In this document: piece by piece, positions 6,277-13,770 of the stretch
Numbering within the stretch: the stretch's first letter is position 1
How the letters are laid out: each line of letters starts with the position of its first letter
Source: Pseudescherichia sp031987975
GTDB lineage: Bacteria; Pseudomonadota; Gammaproteobacteria; Enterobacterales; Enterobacteriaceae
Assembly (NCBI RefSeq): GCF_031987975.1
Contig: NZ_DALZYX010000006.1
Coordinates: 1 to 64,000 of the forward strand
Direction of reading: 5' to 3'
Length of the DNA stretch: 64,000 bases
The notes under the pieces: model-generated
What the model was told of the DNA's origin: nothing
Databases searched by the model: none
The model's input: the letters and a program-made list of their open reading frames with translations, nothing else
Position numbers and translations under genes: made by a program

Positions 6277-8874
6277 TTACACGGCGGTCTGGAAGATCAC
6301 GCCGTCGGCTTTTTCGGTGTACTGACCGAGCTGGTCAAAGTTCAGATAGCGATAGGTATCTACCGCTGTCTTATCGACCTGCGCCATAAAGATCTGGTAC
6401 TCGTCCGGGGTCGGCAGTTTACCCAGCAGCGAGGAGACCGCTGCCAGCTCCGCTGATGCCAGGAAGACATTCGCCCCGGTGCCCAGACGGTTCGGGAAGT
6501 TACGCGTCGAGGTTGACACTACCGTTGAACCATCGGCCACACGTGCCTGGTTACCCATGCACAGCGAGCAGCCTGGGATCTCAATACGCGCTCCGCTCTT
6601 ACCGAAGACGCTATAGTATCCCTCTTCCGTCAGCTGGGCGGCATCCATACGGGTTGGCGGCGCGACCCACAGGCGGGTCGGCAGCTGGCCTTTATGGCTG
6701 TCCAGCAGCTTACCGGCGGCGCGGAAGTGACCGATGTTGGTCATGCACGAACCGATAAACACTTCGTCAATCTTCTCACCAGCCACATCAGAGAGCAGAC
6801 GAGCATCATCCGGATCGTTCGGTGCGCAGAGGATTGGCTCTTTGATATCCGCCAGATCGATCTCGATCACCGCCGCGTACTCGGCGTCGGCATCGGCTTC
6901 CAGCAGCTGCGGATCCGCCAGCCACTTCTCCATGCCCTGGATACGGCGCTCAATGGTACGGCGATCGCCGTAACCTTCCGCAATCATCCACTTCAGCAGC
7001 ACGATGTTAGAGGTCAGGTATTCGGTAATCGGTGCTTTATCCAGCTTGATGGTACAGCCAGCAGCAGAACGCTCAGCAGAGGCATCGGCCAGTTCAAAGG
7101 CCTGCTCTACTTTCAGCTCCGGCAGACCTTCGATCTCGAGGATACGGCCAGAGAAGATGTTTTTCTTACCTTTCTTCTCAACGGTCAGCAGGCCCTGGCG
7201 AATAGCGTACAGCGGGATAGCATGCACCAGGTCGCGCAGGGTTATGCCCGGCTGCATCGTGCCTTTGAAGCGCACCAGCACCGATTCCGGCATATCCAGC
7301 GGCATCACACCGGTCGCAGCGGCAAATGCCACCAGACCAGAGCCTGCCGGGAAGGAGATCCCTACCGGGAAGCGGGTGTGGGAGTCGCCGCCGGTGCCGA
7401 CGGTGTCCGGCAGCAGCATACGGTTCAGCCACGAGTGAATGATGCCATCGCCCGGGCGCAGCGACACGCCGCCACGGTTCATAATGAAGTCTGGCAGCGT
7501 ATGGTGCGTCGTCACGTCAACCGGCTTCGGATAGGCCGCCGTGTGGCAGAAGGACTGCATCACGAGGTCAGCAGAGAAGCCCAGGCAGGCCAGATCTTTC
7601 AGTTCGTCACGGGTCATTGGACCGGTGGTGTCCTGAGAGCCAACCGAAGTCATTTTCGGTTCGCAGTATTCGCCAGGACGAATACCGGTCACGCCACAGG
7701 CGCGGCCCACCATTTTTTGCGCCAGCGAGAAGCCCTTGTTGCTGGCCTCGACCGGTTTTGCGCTGCGGAAGACGTCGCTATGCGGCAGGCCGAGCGCTTC
7801 ACGCGCCTTGGTGGTCAGGCCACGGCCGATAATCAGCGGAATACGGCCCCCGGCGCGCACTTCGTCGATCAGCACGTCGGTTTTCAGTTCAAAGGTAGCC
7901 AGCAGCTCGCCGGTTTCGTGGTTGCGCACTTCACCTTTGAATGGATAGACGTCAATCACGTCGCCCATGTTCAGGTTGTTCACGTCCACTTCAATCGGCA
8001 GCGCACCTGCGTCTTCCATGGTGTTGAAGAAGATTGGTGCAATCTTACCGCCCAGCACCAGACCACCGCCGCGCTTGTTCGGCACAAACGGAATGTCGTC
8101 ACCCATAAACCACAGCACCGAGTTGGTGGCGGATTTACGTGAGGAGCCGGTACCGACCACGTCACCGACGTAGGCCAGCGGGAAGCCTTTTTTGTTCAGC
8201 TCTTCGATCTGTTTGATCGGGCCGACGGCTCCCGCAACGTCCGGCTCAATGCCTTCGCGGGCGTTTTTCAGCATCGCCAGAGCGTGCAGCGGGATATCCG
8301 GGCGTGACCAGGCATCCGGCGCCGGAGAGAGGTCATCGGTGTTGGTTTCACCGGTCACTTTGAAGACGGTAACGGTAATCTTTTCAGCCAGCGGCGGACG
8401 GCTCAGGAACCACTCCGCGTTGGCCCAGGAGAGCATCACCTGCTGGGCGTGCGCGTTGCCCGCTTTCGCTTTCTCTTCCACATCGTAGAAGTTATCGAAC
8501 ATCAGCAGCGTGTGGGAGAGCGCTTTCGCGGCAATCGGGGCCAGCGCGTCGTTGTCCAGAGCTTCAATGAGCGGATGGATGTTGTAACCACCCTGCATGG
8601 TACCAAGCAGCTCGACGGCTTTTTCCGCAGAGATCAGCGGCGAGGTGGTTTCACCTTTTACGATAGCAGCCAGGAAGCCCGCTTTAACATACGCGGCTTC
8701 ATCAACGCCCGGCGGGACACGGTTGGACAGCAGATCTAACAGGAACTCTTCTTCACCCGCTGGCGGGGTTTTCAGCAGCTCGACCAGTGCGGCCATTTGG
8801 GTAGCATCTACAGGCTTGGGTACAATTCCCTGGGCGGCACGTTCGGCTACGTGCTTACGGTATTCTTCTAGCAC
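6277..8874 (-). CDS. acnB: Bifunctional aconitate hydratase 2 / 2-methylisocitrate dehydratase AcnB
   Basis: Interconverts citrate and isocitrate in the TCA cycle, and also acts on 2-methylcitrate-derived substrate. The apo form binds mRNA when iron is scarce. The 865-residue product equals E. coli AcnB in length. The N-terminal HEAT-like domain is followed by the swivel domain (VVGTGSSRKSATN) and catalytic domains. The 4Fe-4S ligand cysteines are visible in FIGSCMTNIGH and IPGCSLCMGNQ near the C-terminus. The start is a GTG (8872-8874) giving fMet-LEEYRKHVAERAA, with a GAGGAG ribosome site. A longer ATG start adds ten residues absent from the family and lacks a ribosome site. Confidence 0.97.
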   Translation of the reverse strand: MLEEYRKHVAERAAQGIVPKPVDATQMAALVELLKTPPAGEEEFLLDLLSNRVPPGVDEAAYVKAGFLAAIVKGETTSPLISAEKAVELLGTMQGGYNIHPLIEALDNDALAPIAAKALSHTLLMFDNFYDVEEKAKAGNAHAQQVMLSWANAEWFLSRPPLAEKITVTVFKVTGETNTDDLSPAPDAWSRPDIPLHALAMLKNAREGIEPDVAGAVGPIKQIEELNKKGFPLAYVGDVVGTGSSRKSATNSVLWFMGDDIPFVPNKRGGGLVLGGKIAPIFFNTMEDAGALPIEVDVNNLNMGDVIDVYPFKGEVRNHETGELLATFELKTDVLIDEVRAGGRIPLIIGRGLTTKAREALGLPHSDVFRSAKPVEASNKGFSLAQKMVGRACGVTGIRPGEYCEPKMTSVGSQDTTGPMTRDELKDLACLGFSADLVMQSFCHTAAYPKPVDVTTHHTLPDFIMNRGGVSLRPGDGIIHSWLNRMLLPDTVGTGGDSHTRFPVGISFPAGSGLVAFAAATGVMPLDMPESVLVRFKGTMQPGITLRDLVHAIPLYAIRQGLLTVEKKGKKNIFSGRILEIEGLPELKVEQAFELADASAERSAAGCTIKLDKAPITEYLTSNIVLLKWMIAEGYGDRRTIERRIQGMEKWLADPQLLEADADAEYAAVIEIDLADIKEPILCAPNDPDDARLLSDVAGEKIDEVFIGSCMTNIGHFRAAGKLLDSHKGQLPTRLWVAPPTRMDAAQLTEEGYYSVFGKSGARIEIPGCSLCMGNQARVADGSTVVSTSTRNFPNRLGTGANVFLASAELAAVSSLLGKLPTPDEYQIFMAQVDKTAVDTYRYLNFDQLGQYTEKADGVIFQTAV

Positions 8875-9211
8875 GACGGTATTTCTCCTCGCTCTCATTG
8901 TCATAGTGCGGCAGGCGATCTCTTCGCGCTCCTGTGAAACAGTCGTTTGTAGGGTAATGCCCGATACCGCTTGGGCAGCATATCAGGATTTCAGAGGGGT
9001 GTTAATCTGTTTACAAAAAAGCAACATTAAATATTGGCTGAATCGTTAAGGTTCAACTAATGCCCTTTATCCATTCGCGATAAAGGGATTTTTAGCTGCC
9101 CTTTTAACCACTGTCTCTCCCCGCAACATTAATCAAAAAAGAAAACGGCTTCTCTCTCATACTCAAGTTATACCTGACCCTGCGATTTCTATGGAAATCG
9201 GGAGAGAGAAA
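8875..9211. other. Divergent acnB/yacH intergenic region
   Basis: This 337-bp AT-rich stretch should hold the promoters of both divergent genes. On the minus strand a GATATGCT sequence about 100 bp from acnB could be a -10 box. A hairpin followed by five T on the plus strand (9063-9093) is listed separately. No credible reading frame was found. Confidence 0.6.
9063..9093 (+). terminator. Orphan terminator-like hairpin in the acnB/yacH gap
   Basis: CCCTTTATC (9063-9071) pairs perfectly with GATAAAGGG (9079-9087) across a 7-base loop, followed by ATTTTT. It has the form of an intrinsic terminator on the plus strand, although no plus-strand gene precedes it. It could end a short RNA started in the gap. 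Confidence 0.5.
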
Positions 9212-10771
9212 ATGACCCTGCCCTTTAAATATGCTGCGCTGGCCCTCGTGTGCAGTGCCGGGCTATTTGCTGCCTCGGGCGTACTGTATGTCAAAAGCCG
9301 CGTCCCTGAAGCGCCTGTCCAGACAGCGCCTGCCACACCTCCGCCCCAGACGGCTCCTGTAACCACACCGGCTGTGAAGCCCGCTTTTACTGCGGCGCAG
9401 ATCGATCAGTGGGTGGCACCGGTGGCGCTCTACCCCGATCCGCTGCTCTCGCAGGTGCTGATGGCTGCTACCTATCCTGCTAACGTGGTGCAGGCCGTGC
9501 AGTGGTCGCGGGATAACCCCACCCTGCAGGGCGATGCGGCTATCCAGGCAGTCTCAGGTCAACCCTGGGATCCGAGCGTGAAATCGCTGGTCGCCTTTCC
9601 GCAGCTGATGGCGCTGATGGGTGAGAACCCGGAGTGGGTGCAGAACCTTGGCGATGCGTTCCTCGCCCAGCCGCAGGACGTGATGGACGCCGTACAGCGG
9701 CTGCGGCAGCTAGCCCAGCAGACCGGGGCGCTAAAATCGACGCCGCAGCAGACGGTGAGCAGCGCGCCGAAAAAAGCCGAAGCGCCCGCCGCCGTTCAGA
9801 GTAACGGCAGCGCATCTGCGCCTGCGCCGACGGTGATTAAAATTGAGCCTGCCGATCCGCAGGTGATTTACGTCCCCAATTACAACCCCGCTACGGTATA
9901 CGGTAGCTGGCCGAACACGGCTTATCCACCTGTCTATCTGCCTCCACCTCCCGGCCAGCAGTTTGCCGAGAGCTTCGTTAAAGGCTTCGGCTATAGCCTG
10001 GGCGTCGCCACCACCTACGCTCTGTTTAGCAACATTGACTGGGATGATGACGATCATCACCACCACGATGACGATCATCATGACGGCGGCTATCACGGCA
10101 ACGGCTATCAACACAACGGCGACAATATCAATATCAACGTCGATAACTTCAATCGCATCTCAGGACAGAATCTGAAAGAGCAGAGCATGACCTGGCAGCA
10201 TAACCCAGCGTATCGCGACGGCGTCCCCTACCAGAACGGCGCGGTTGCCCAACGTTTTCATCCGACCAACGTCAGCGGCGGACTCAGCGCCACGCAGCAG
10301 CCGGCCGCCTCGCGGGACAGTCAGCGTCAGGCGGCAATGGTGCAGTTTGAGCAGCGCAGCCACGCACCTGCCAGCAGCGTGGCAGGTGTTTCCTCCCGTG
10401 ACGCCCAACGTAAGGCCGCTTCGCAGCAGCTAAACCAGATTGCCCAGCGTAATAATTATCGCGGCTACGATAGCGACACGCCGCGTCCTGCCCAGAAAGC
10501 GAAACAGAGATCGACTAAAGAGAACATCCAGCCGAAGCAGAGGGTGACCAGAGAGATGCACCAGCGGACCGTTCCTGCCTCTCCACAGCGCGAGCAGCGT
10601 CTGGCGAGCAACCGCGCCAATGCCTTTAGCGGCAACGATAGCCGAGCGCCGTCCTGGCAGTCGCAGCAGCTGCGCGGCCAGCAGAGCCGTCACATCAACA
10701 GGGGTAACCTGGAGCAACGTGGTGCCGGGCGTGAAGGCCTGTCTGAACACCGCGAGTTTCGTCGTCGTTAA
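9212..10771 (+). CDS. yacH: YacH-like DUF3300 protein, membrane-anchored
   Basis: A 519-residue protein of unknown function. Residues 1-30 form one hydrophobic segment (AALALVCSAGLFAASGVLY), a signal or anchor without a lipobox. A Pro/Thr-rich linker leads to the DUF3300 domain (residues about 55-260), with WVAPVALYPDPLLSQVLMAATYP and VIYVPNYNPATVYGSWP. A block of Asp and His around residues 280-310 (DDDDHHHHDDDHHDGG) looks able to bind metal ions. The rest is rich in Gln, Arg, Asn and Ser and likely disordered. Position between acnB and lpdA matches E. coli yacH, which is longer. The ATG at 9212 follows GGGAGAGAG. A DUF2950 gene starts 12 bp after the stop, so the two probably form an operon. 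Confidence 0.88.
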   Translation: MTLPFKYAALALVCSAGLFAASGVLYVKSRVPEAPVQTAPATPPPQTAPVTTPAVKPAFTAAQIDQWVAPVALYPDPLLSQVLMAATYPANVVQAVQWSRDNPTLQGDAAIQAVSGQPWDPSVKSLVAFPQLMALMGENPEWVQNLGDAFLAQPQDVMDAVQRLRQLAQQTGALKSTPQQTVSSAPKKAEAPAAVQSNGSASAPAPTVIKIEPADPQVIYVPNYNPATVYGSWPNTAYPPVYLPPPPGQQFAESFVKGFGYSLGVATTYALFSNIDWDDDDHHHHDDDHHDGGYHGNGYQHNGDNININVDNFNRISGQNLKEQSMTWQHNPAYRDGVPYQNGAVAQRFHPTNVSGGLSATQQPAASRDSQRQAAMVQFEQRSHAPASSVAGVSSRDAQRKAASQQLNQIAQRNNYRGYDSDTPRPAQKAKQRSTKENIQPKQRVTREMHQRTVPASPQREQRLASNRANAFSGNDSRAPSWQSQQLRGQQSRHINRGNLEQRGAGREGLSEHREFRRR

Positions 10772-10783
10772 CCGGAGCTGAAA

Positions 10784-11578
10784 ATGAAAAAAATCCTGTT
10801 AAGCACCCTGCTTCTCTCGCTGCCGATGATGAGCTATGCCCAGCAGCTGTACTCCTCCCCGGACGAGGCGGCTAAAGCCTTTGCGGCGGCAGTGGCCGAT
10901 CAAAACGAGGCTCAGCTTGCCGCCGTGCTGGGTGATGACTGGCGGCAGTTTCTCCCACAGAAGGAGGTCGATCCCGAGGCTATTGCCCGCTTTAACCGCG
11001 ACTGGGCGGTAAAGCATGAGATCGTCGAGCAGGCTGATGTCGCCCATCTCAACGTTGGAGACAATGTCTGGCAGCTGCCGATCCCGATGGTCAAAATCGC
11101 CGGAGGCTGGCACTTTGATATGCCCGCCGCGCAGGAGGAGATCCTCACTCGCGCCATTGGCCGTAACGAGCTGTCAGCGATTGAAGCCATGCATGCCTAC
11201 GTCAATGCCCAGTATGACTATCGCCTGCGCAAGCAGGTCTATGCTACGAAGCTAATCAGCAGCGAAGGTCAGCAGGACGGTCTCTACTGGCCGGTACAGC
11301 CCGGAGAAGCACCCAGCCCGTTAGGCCCGGCATTTAGCCCTGGCGAGCCGGGCATTGGCTATCACGGCTACCATTTTCGCATTATCCAGAGCGACAGCGC
11401 ACAGGGTTTTGCTCTGCTGGCATGGCCGGTGGAGTGGGAGAAAACCGGGGTGATGAGCTTTATGGTGAGCCAGGACGATCGGGTTTATCAGGCTGATTTA
11501 GGCAAGGCGACGAGTGAGAAAGCGCAGGCGATCGATAAGTTTGCCGCCGAGGGTCAGTGGCAGCCCGTAGAGCCATAA
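10784..11578 (+). CDS. DUF2950 family exported protein
   Basis: A 264-residue protein with a clear Sec signal peptide (MKKILLSTLLLSLPMMSYAQ, cleavage after residue 19 or so). The mature part matches DUF2950: YSSPDEAAKAFAAAVADQNEAQLAAVLGDDW at the start, a GGWHFDMPAAQEEILTRAIGRNE block, and YHGYHFRII with GEPGIGYHG near the C-terminus. Function is unknown. Pairing with an upstream DUF3300 gene is a recurring arrangement in proteobacteria as far as I recall, so the two envelope proteins probably act together. E. coli K-12 lacks this second gene at the locus. A GGAG site precedes the ATG, 12 bp beyond the yacH stop. Confidence 0.85.
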   Translation: MKKILLSTLLLSLPMMSYAQQLYSSPDEAAKAFAAAVADQNEAQLAAVLGDDWRQFLPQKEVDPEAIARFNRDWAVKHEIVEQADVAHLNVGDNVWQLPIPMVKIAGGWHFDMPAAQEEILTRAIGRNELSAIEAMHAYVNAQYDYRLRKQVYATKLISSEGQQDGLYWPVQPGEAPSPLGPAFSPGEPGIGYHGYHFRIIQSDSAQGFALLAWPVEWEKTGVMSFMVSQDDRVYQADLGKATSEKAQAIDKFAAEGQWQPVEP

Positions 11579-11583
11579 AAAAG

Positions 11584-11606
11584 ACCCGGCGCTGTCATGG
11601 CCGGGT
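11584..11606. terminator. Terminator after the DUF3300-DUF2950 operon
   Basis: ACCCGGC (11584-11590) pairs with GCCGGGT (11600-11606), with an A run before and TTT after. It lies between the convergent DUF2950 gene and the small exported protein gene and may serve both. Confidence 0.7.
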
Positions 11607-11615
11607 TTGCTATTC

Positions 11616-11900
11616 TCAGCCCTGATGGGGCATGAGACCAGGATCGCCTTTCACCAGTGGCTTGCCGCTGTTCAGCACCGCCTCATCGGCCTGAATACTG
11701 CCGGAGTTCTTCGCCCACTCCCCTTCCCCCGTCTGGGTCACCTGCTGATGCTGAGCATTCAGGTTTTCGCCTGCCGCCGCAATGTGCGTGCTCTGCGTGC
11801 CTCCGCTGTTATCGGCCCAGGGAACAGAGGCATCGTCAGCCACTGCCACACCGGAAACCAGCGCCGTCGCTAAGGCGGCAGTTGTCCAAAATAATTTCAT
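11616..11900 (-). CDS. Small exported protein of unknown function with a repeated W-A-x-N-S-G motif
   Basis: A 94-residue protein I do not recognise. It begins with a good Sec signal peptide (MKLFWTTAALATALVSGVAVADD, cleavage after ALA/VA near residue 21). The mature part is small, hydrophilic and free of cysteine. It carries two copies of a short motif, WADNSGGTQS and WAKNSGSIQA, about 34 residues apart, each followed by a Gln/Asn/His-rich or Lys/Pro-rich stretch. Two Met codons are adjacent. The second (11900) lies 6 bases after AAGGAG and is preferred. It is convergent to the DUF2950 gene and upstream of nothing obvious. A periplasmic location is inferred from the signal only. Confidence 0.7.
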   Translation of the reverse strand: MKLFWTTAALATALVSGVAVADDASVPWADNSGGTQSTHIAAAGENLNAQHQQVTQTGEGEWAKNSGSIQADEAVLNSGKPLVKGDPGLMPHQG

Positions 11901-12103
11901 CATGTACTCCTTGTATTCGTTGCGAGGAGCCAGCGTAGAACAAATTAAATTTCCGGCGGGTGTCAAAATACGAAAGGATATTTCTTACAAAACAAGAGGT
12001 TTTCCTGCATTCACGCGGCTTATGCGATGCAGAAGAGGGATTGGACTAAATAAAATCTGGCTTTTCGTGCGCCCGATACACGCTTTGCAATTTTCAGACA
12101 TAA

Positions 12104-12129
12104 AAAAAGCGGCTACCTGAGCCGCTTTA
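12104..12129 (-). terminator. lpdA terminator
   Basis: Read on the minus strand, AAAGCGGC and GCCGCTTT (12106-12113 with 12121-12128) form a hairpin with a 7-base loop followed by seven T. It lies 20 bp after the lpdA stop. Confidence 0.88.
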
Positions 12130-12147
12130 ATCATACTGCTTCGAAGA

Positions 12148-13572
12148 TTACTTCTTCTTCGCTTTCGCGTTCGGCAGGTCGGTGATGCTACCTTCGAACA
12201 CTTCTGCCGCCAGACCCACGGATTCGTGCAGGGTCGGGTGCGCATGGATGGTGAGCGCGATATCTTCCGCGTCACAGCCCATTTCGATAGCCAGACCGAT
12301 CTCACCCAGCAGCTCGCCGCCGTTAGTACCGACAATCGCGCCACCAATAACACGGTGCGTCTCTTTGTCGAAGATCAGCTTGGTCATACCGTCTGCGCAG
12401 TCGGAAGCGATAGCACGGCCAGAAGCAGCCCACGGGAAGGTGGCGGTTTCGTAGCTGATGCCTTTCTCTTTCGCTTCTTTCTCGGTCAGGCCAACCCAGG
12501 CAACTTCTGGCTCGGTGTAGGCGATAGACGGGATCACTTTCGGATCGAAGTAGTGTTTCATGCCAGCGATAACTTCAGCGGCAACGTGACCTTCGTGAAC
12601 ACCTTTGTGCGCCAGCATCGGCTGACCGACGATATCGCCGATAGCAAAGATGTGCGGTACGTTGGTGCGCAGCTGTTTGTCAACGCGGATGAAACCACGG
12701 TCGTCCACTTCCACGCCAGCTTTGCCTGCGTCGAGGTTTTTACCGTTCGGCACGCGGCCGATAGCCACCAGCACCGCGTCGTAACGCTGCGCTTCAGCCG
12801 GGGCTTTTTTGCCTTCCATGGAAACGTAGATGCCGTCTTCTTTCGCTTCAACGGCAGTCACTTTGGTTTCCAGCATCAGGTTGAACTTCTTGCTGATGCG
12901 CTTGGTGAAGACTTTAACGATATCTTTGTCAGCGGCCGGGATAACCTGGTCGAACATCTCAACCACGTCGATCTCTGAACCCAGCGCATGGTACACGGTA
13001 CCCATTTCCAGACCGATGATGCCGCCGCCCATAACCAGCAGACGCTTCGGCACTTCTTTCAGCTCCAGCGCATCGGTGGAGTCCCATACGCGCGGATCTT
13101 CATGCGGAATGAACGGCAGTTCGATCGGACGGGAACCTGCTGCGATGATCGCGTTGTCGAAGTTGATCACGGTTTTACCGTTTTCGCCTTCTACTTCCAG
13201 GGTGTTCGCGCCGGTGAATTTGCCCAGGCCGTTAACAACTTTAACTTTACGGCCTTTTGCCATGCCAGCCAGACCGCCGGTCAGCTGGTTGATGACTTTC
13301 TCTTTCCAGGTACGGATCTTATCGATGTCGGTTTTCGGCTCGCCGAAAACGATGCCGTGCTCGGCCAGCGCTTTCGCTTCTTCGATCACTTTTGCAACGT
13401 GCAGCAGTGCCTTAGAAGGGATACAGCCGACGTTCAGGCAAACACCGCCGAGGGTGTTGTAACGCTCAACAATGACGGTTTCCAGACCTAAATCAGCGCA
13501 ACGGAAGGCCGCAGAGTAACCTGCGGGGCCTGCCCCAAGTACCACGACCTGAGTTTTGATTTCAGTACTCAT
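12148..13572 (-). CDS. lpdA: Dihydrolipoamide dehydrogenase (E3) LpdA
   Basis: Re-oxidises dihydrolipoyl groups with FAD and NAD+. It is shared by the pyruvate and 2-oxoglutarate dehydrogenase complexes and the glycine cleavage system. The 474-residue protein is almost identical to E. coli Lpd. FAD motif GAGPAGYSAAFRCAD is followed by the redox disulfide in GGVCLNVGCIPSKAL (Cys45 and Cys50). The NAD-binding GGGIIGLEMG comes next, and the C-terminal HAHPTLHES carries the catalytic His-Glu pair. Two Met codons abut. The second (13572), 5 bases from GAGG, gives the E. coli N-terminus. A gap of about 200 bp from aceF holds a terminator and probably its own promoter. Confidence 0.98.
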   Translation of the reverse strand: MSTEIKTQVVVLGAGPAGYSAAFRCADLGLETVIVERYNTLGGVCLNVGCIPSKALLHVAKVIEEAKALAEHGIVFGEPKTDIDKIRTWKEKVINQLTGGLAGMAKGRKVKVVNGLGKFTGANTLEVEGENGKTVINFDNAIIAAGSRPIELPFIPHEDPRVWDSTDALELKEVPKRLLVMGGGIIGLEMGTVYHALGSEIDVVEMFDQVIPAADKDIVKVFTKRISKKFNLMLETKVTAVEAKEDGIYVSMEGKKAPAEAQRYDAVLVAIGRVPNGKNLDAGKAGVEVDDRGFIRVDKQLRTNVPHIFAIGDIVGQPMLAHKGVHEGHVAAEVIAGMKHYFDPKVIPSIAYTEPEVAWVGLTEKEAKEKGISYETATFPWAASGRAIASDCADGMTKLIFDKETHRVIGGAIVGTNGGELLGEIGLAIEMGCDAEDIALTIHAHPTLHESVGLAAEVFEGSITDLPNAKAKKK

Positions 13573-13740
13573 CATGACCTCTTAATTATTTCCGGCCGTA
13601 CAAAGTGCTTTTGCTTTGCATCCGCCGGGACGTTCTATCCGTCCGCAGTTTACAAAATTGTTAACATTTTTGAAACAACAAACGGCAAACGAAGTGTCCT
13701 TTGTCCCAGCAACCTCAACAACATAATGAGATTACCAGAA

Positions 13741-13766
13741 AAAAGCCGACCGTCAGGCCGGCTTTT
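13741..13766 (-). terminator. aceF terminator
   Basis: AAAAGCCG (13741-13748) pairs with CGGCTTTT (13759-13766). On the minus strand the stem ends in T residues. It lies just 4 bp after the aceF stop and would separate aceEF from lpdA, leaving lpdA partly on its own promoter, as in E. coli. Confidence 0.8.
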
Positions 13767-13770
13767 ACGA

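Noticed and set aside
6694..8142. A 482-codon open frame on the plus strand within acnB
   Set aside because: It lies antisense to acnB, a highly conserved gene, and has no recognisable domain. Such frames arise from the codon bias of GC-rich genes on the other strand.
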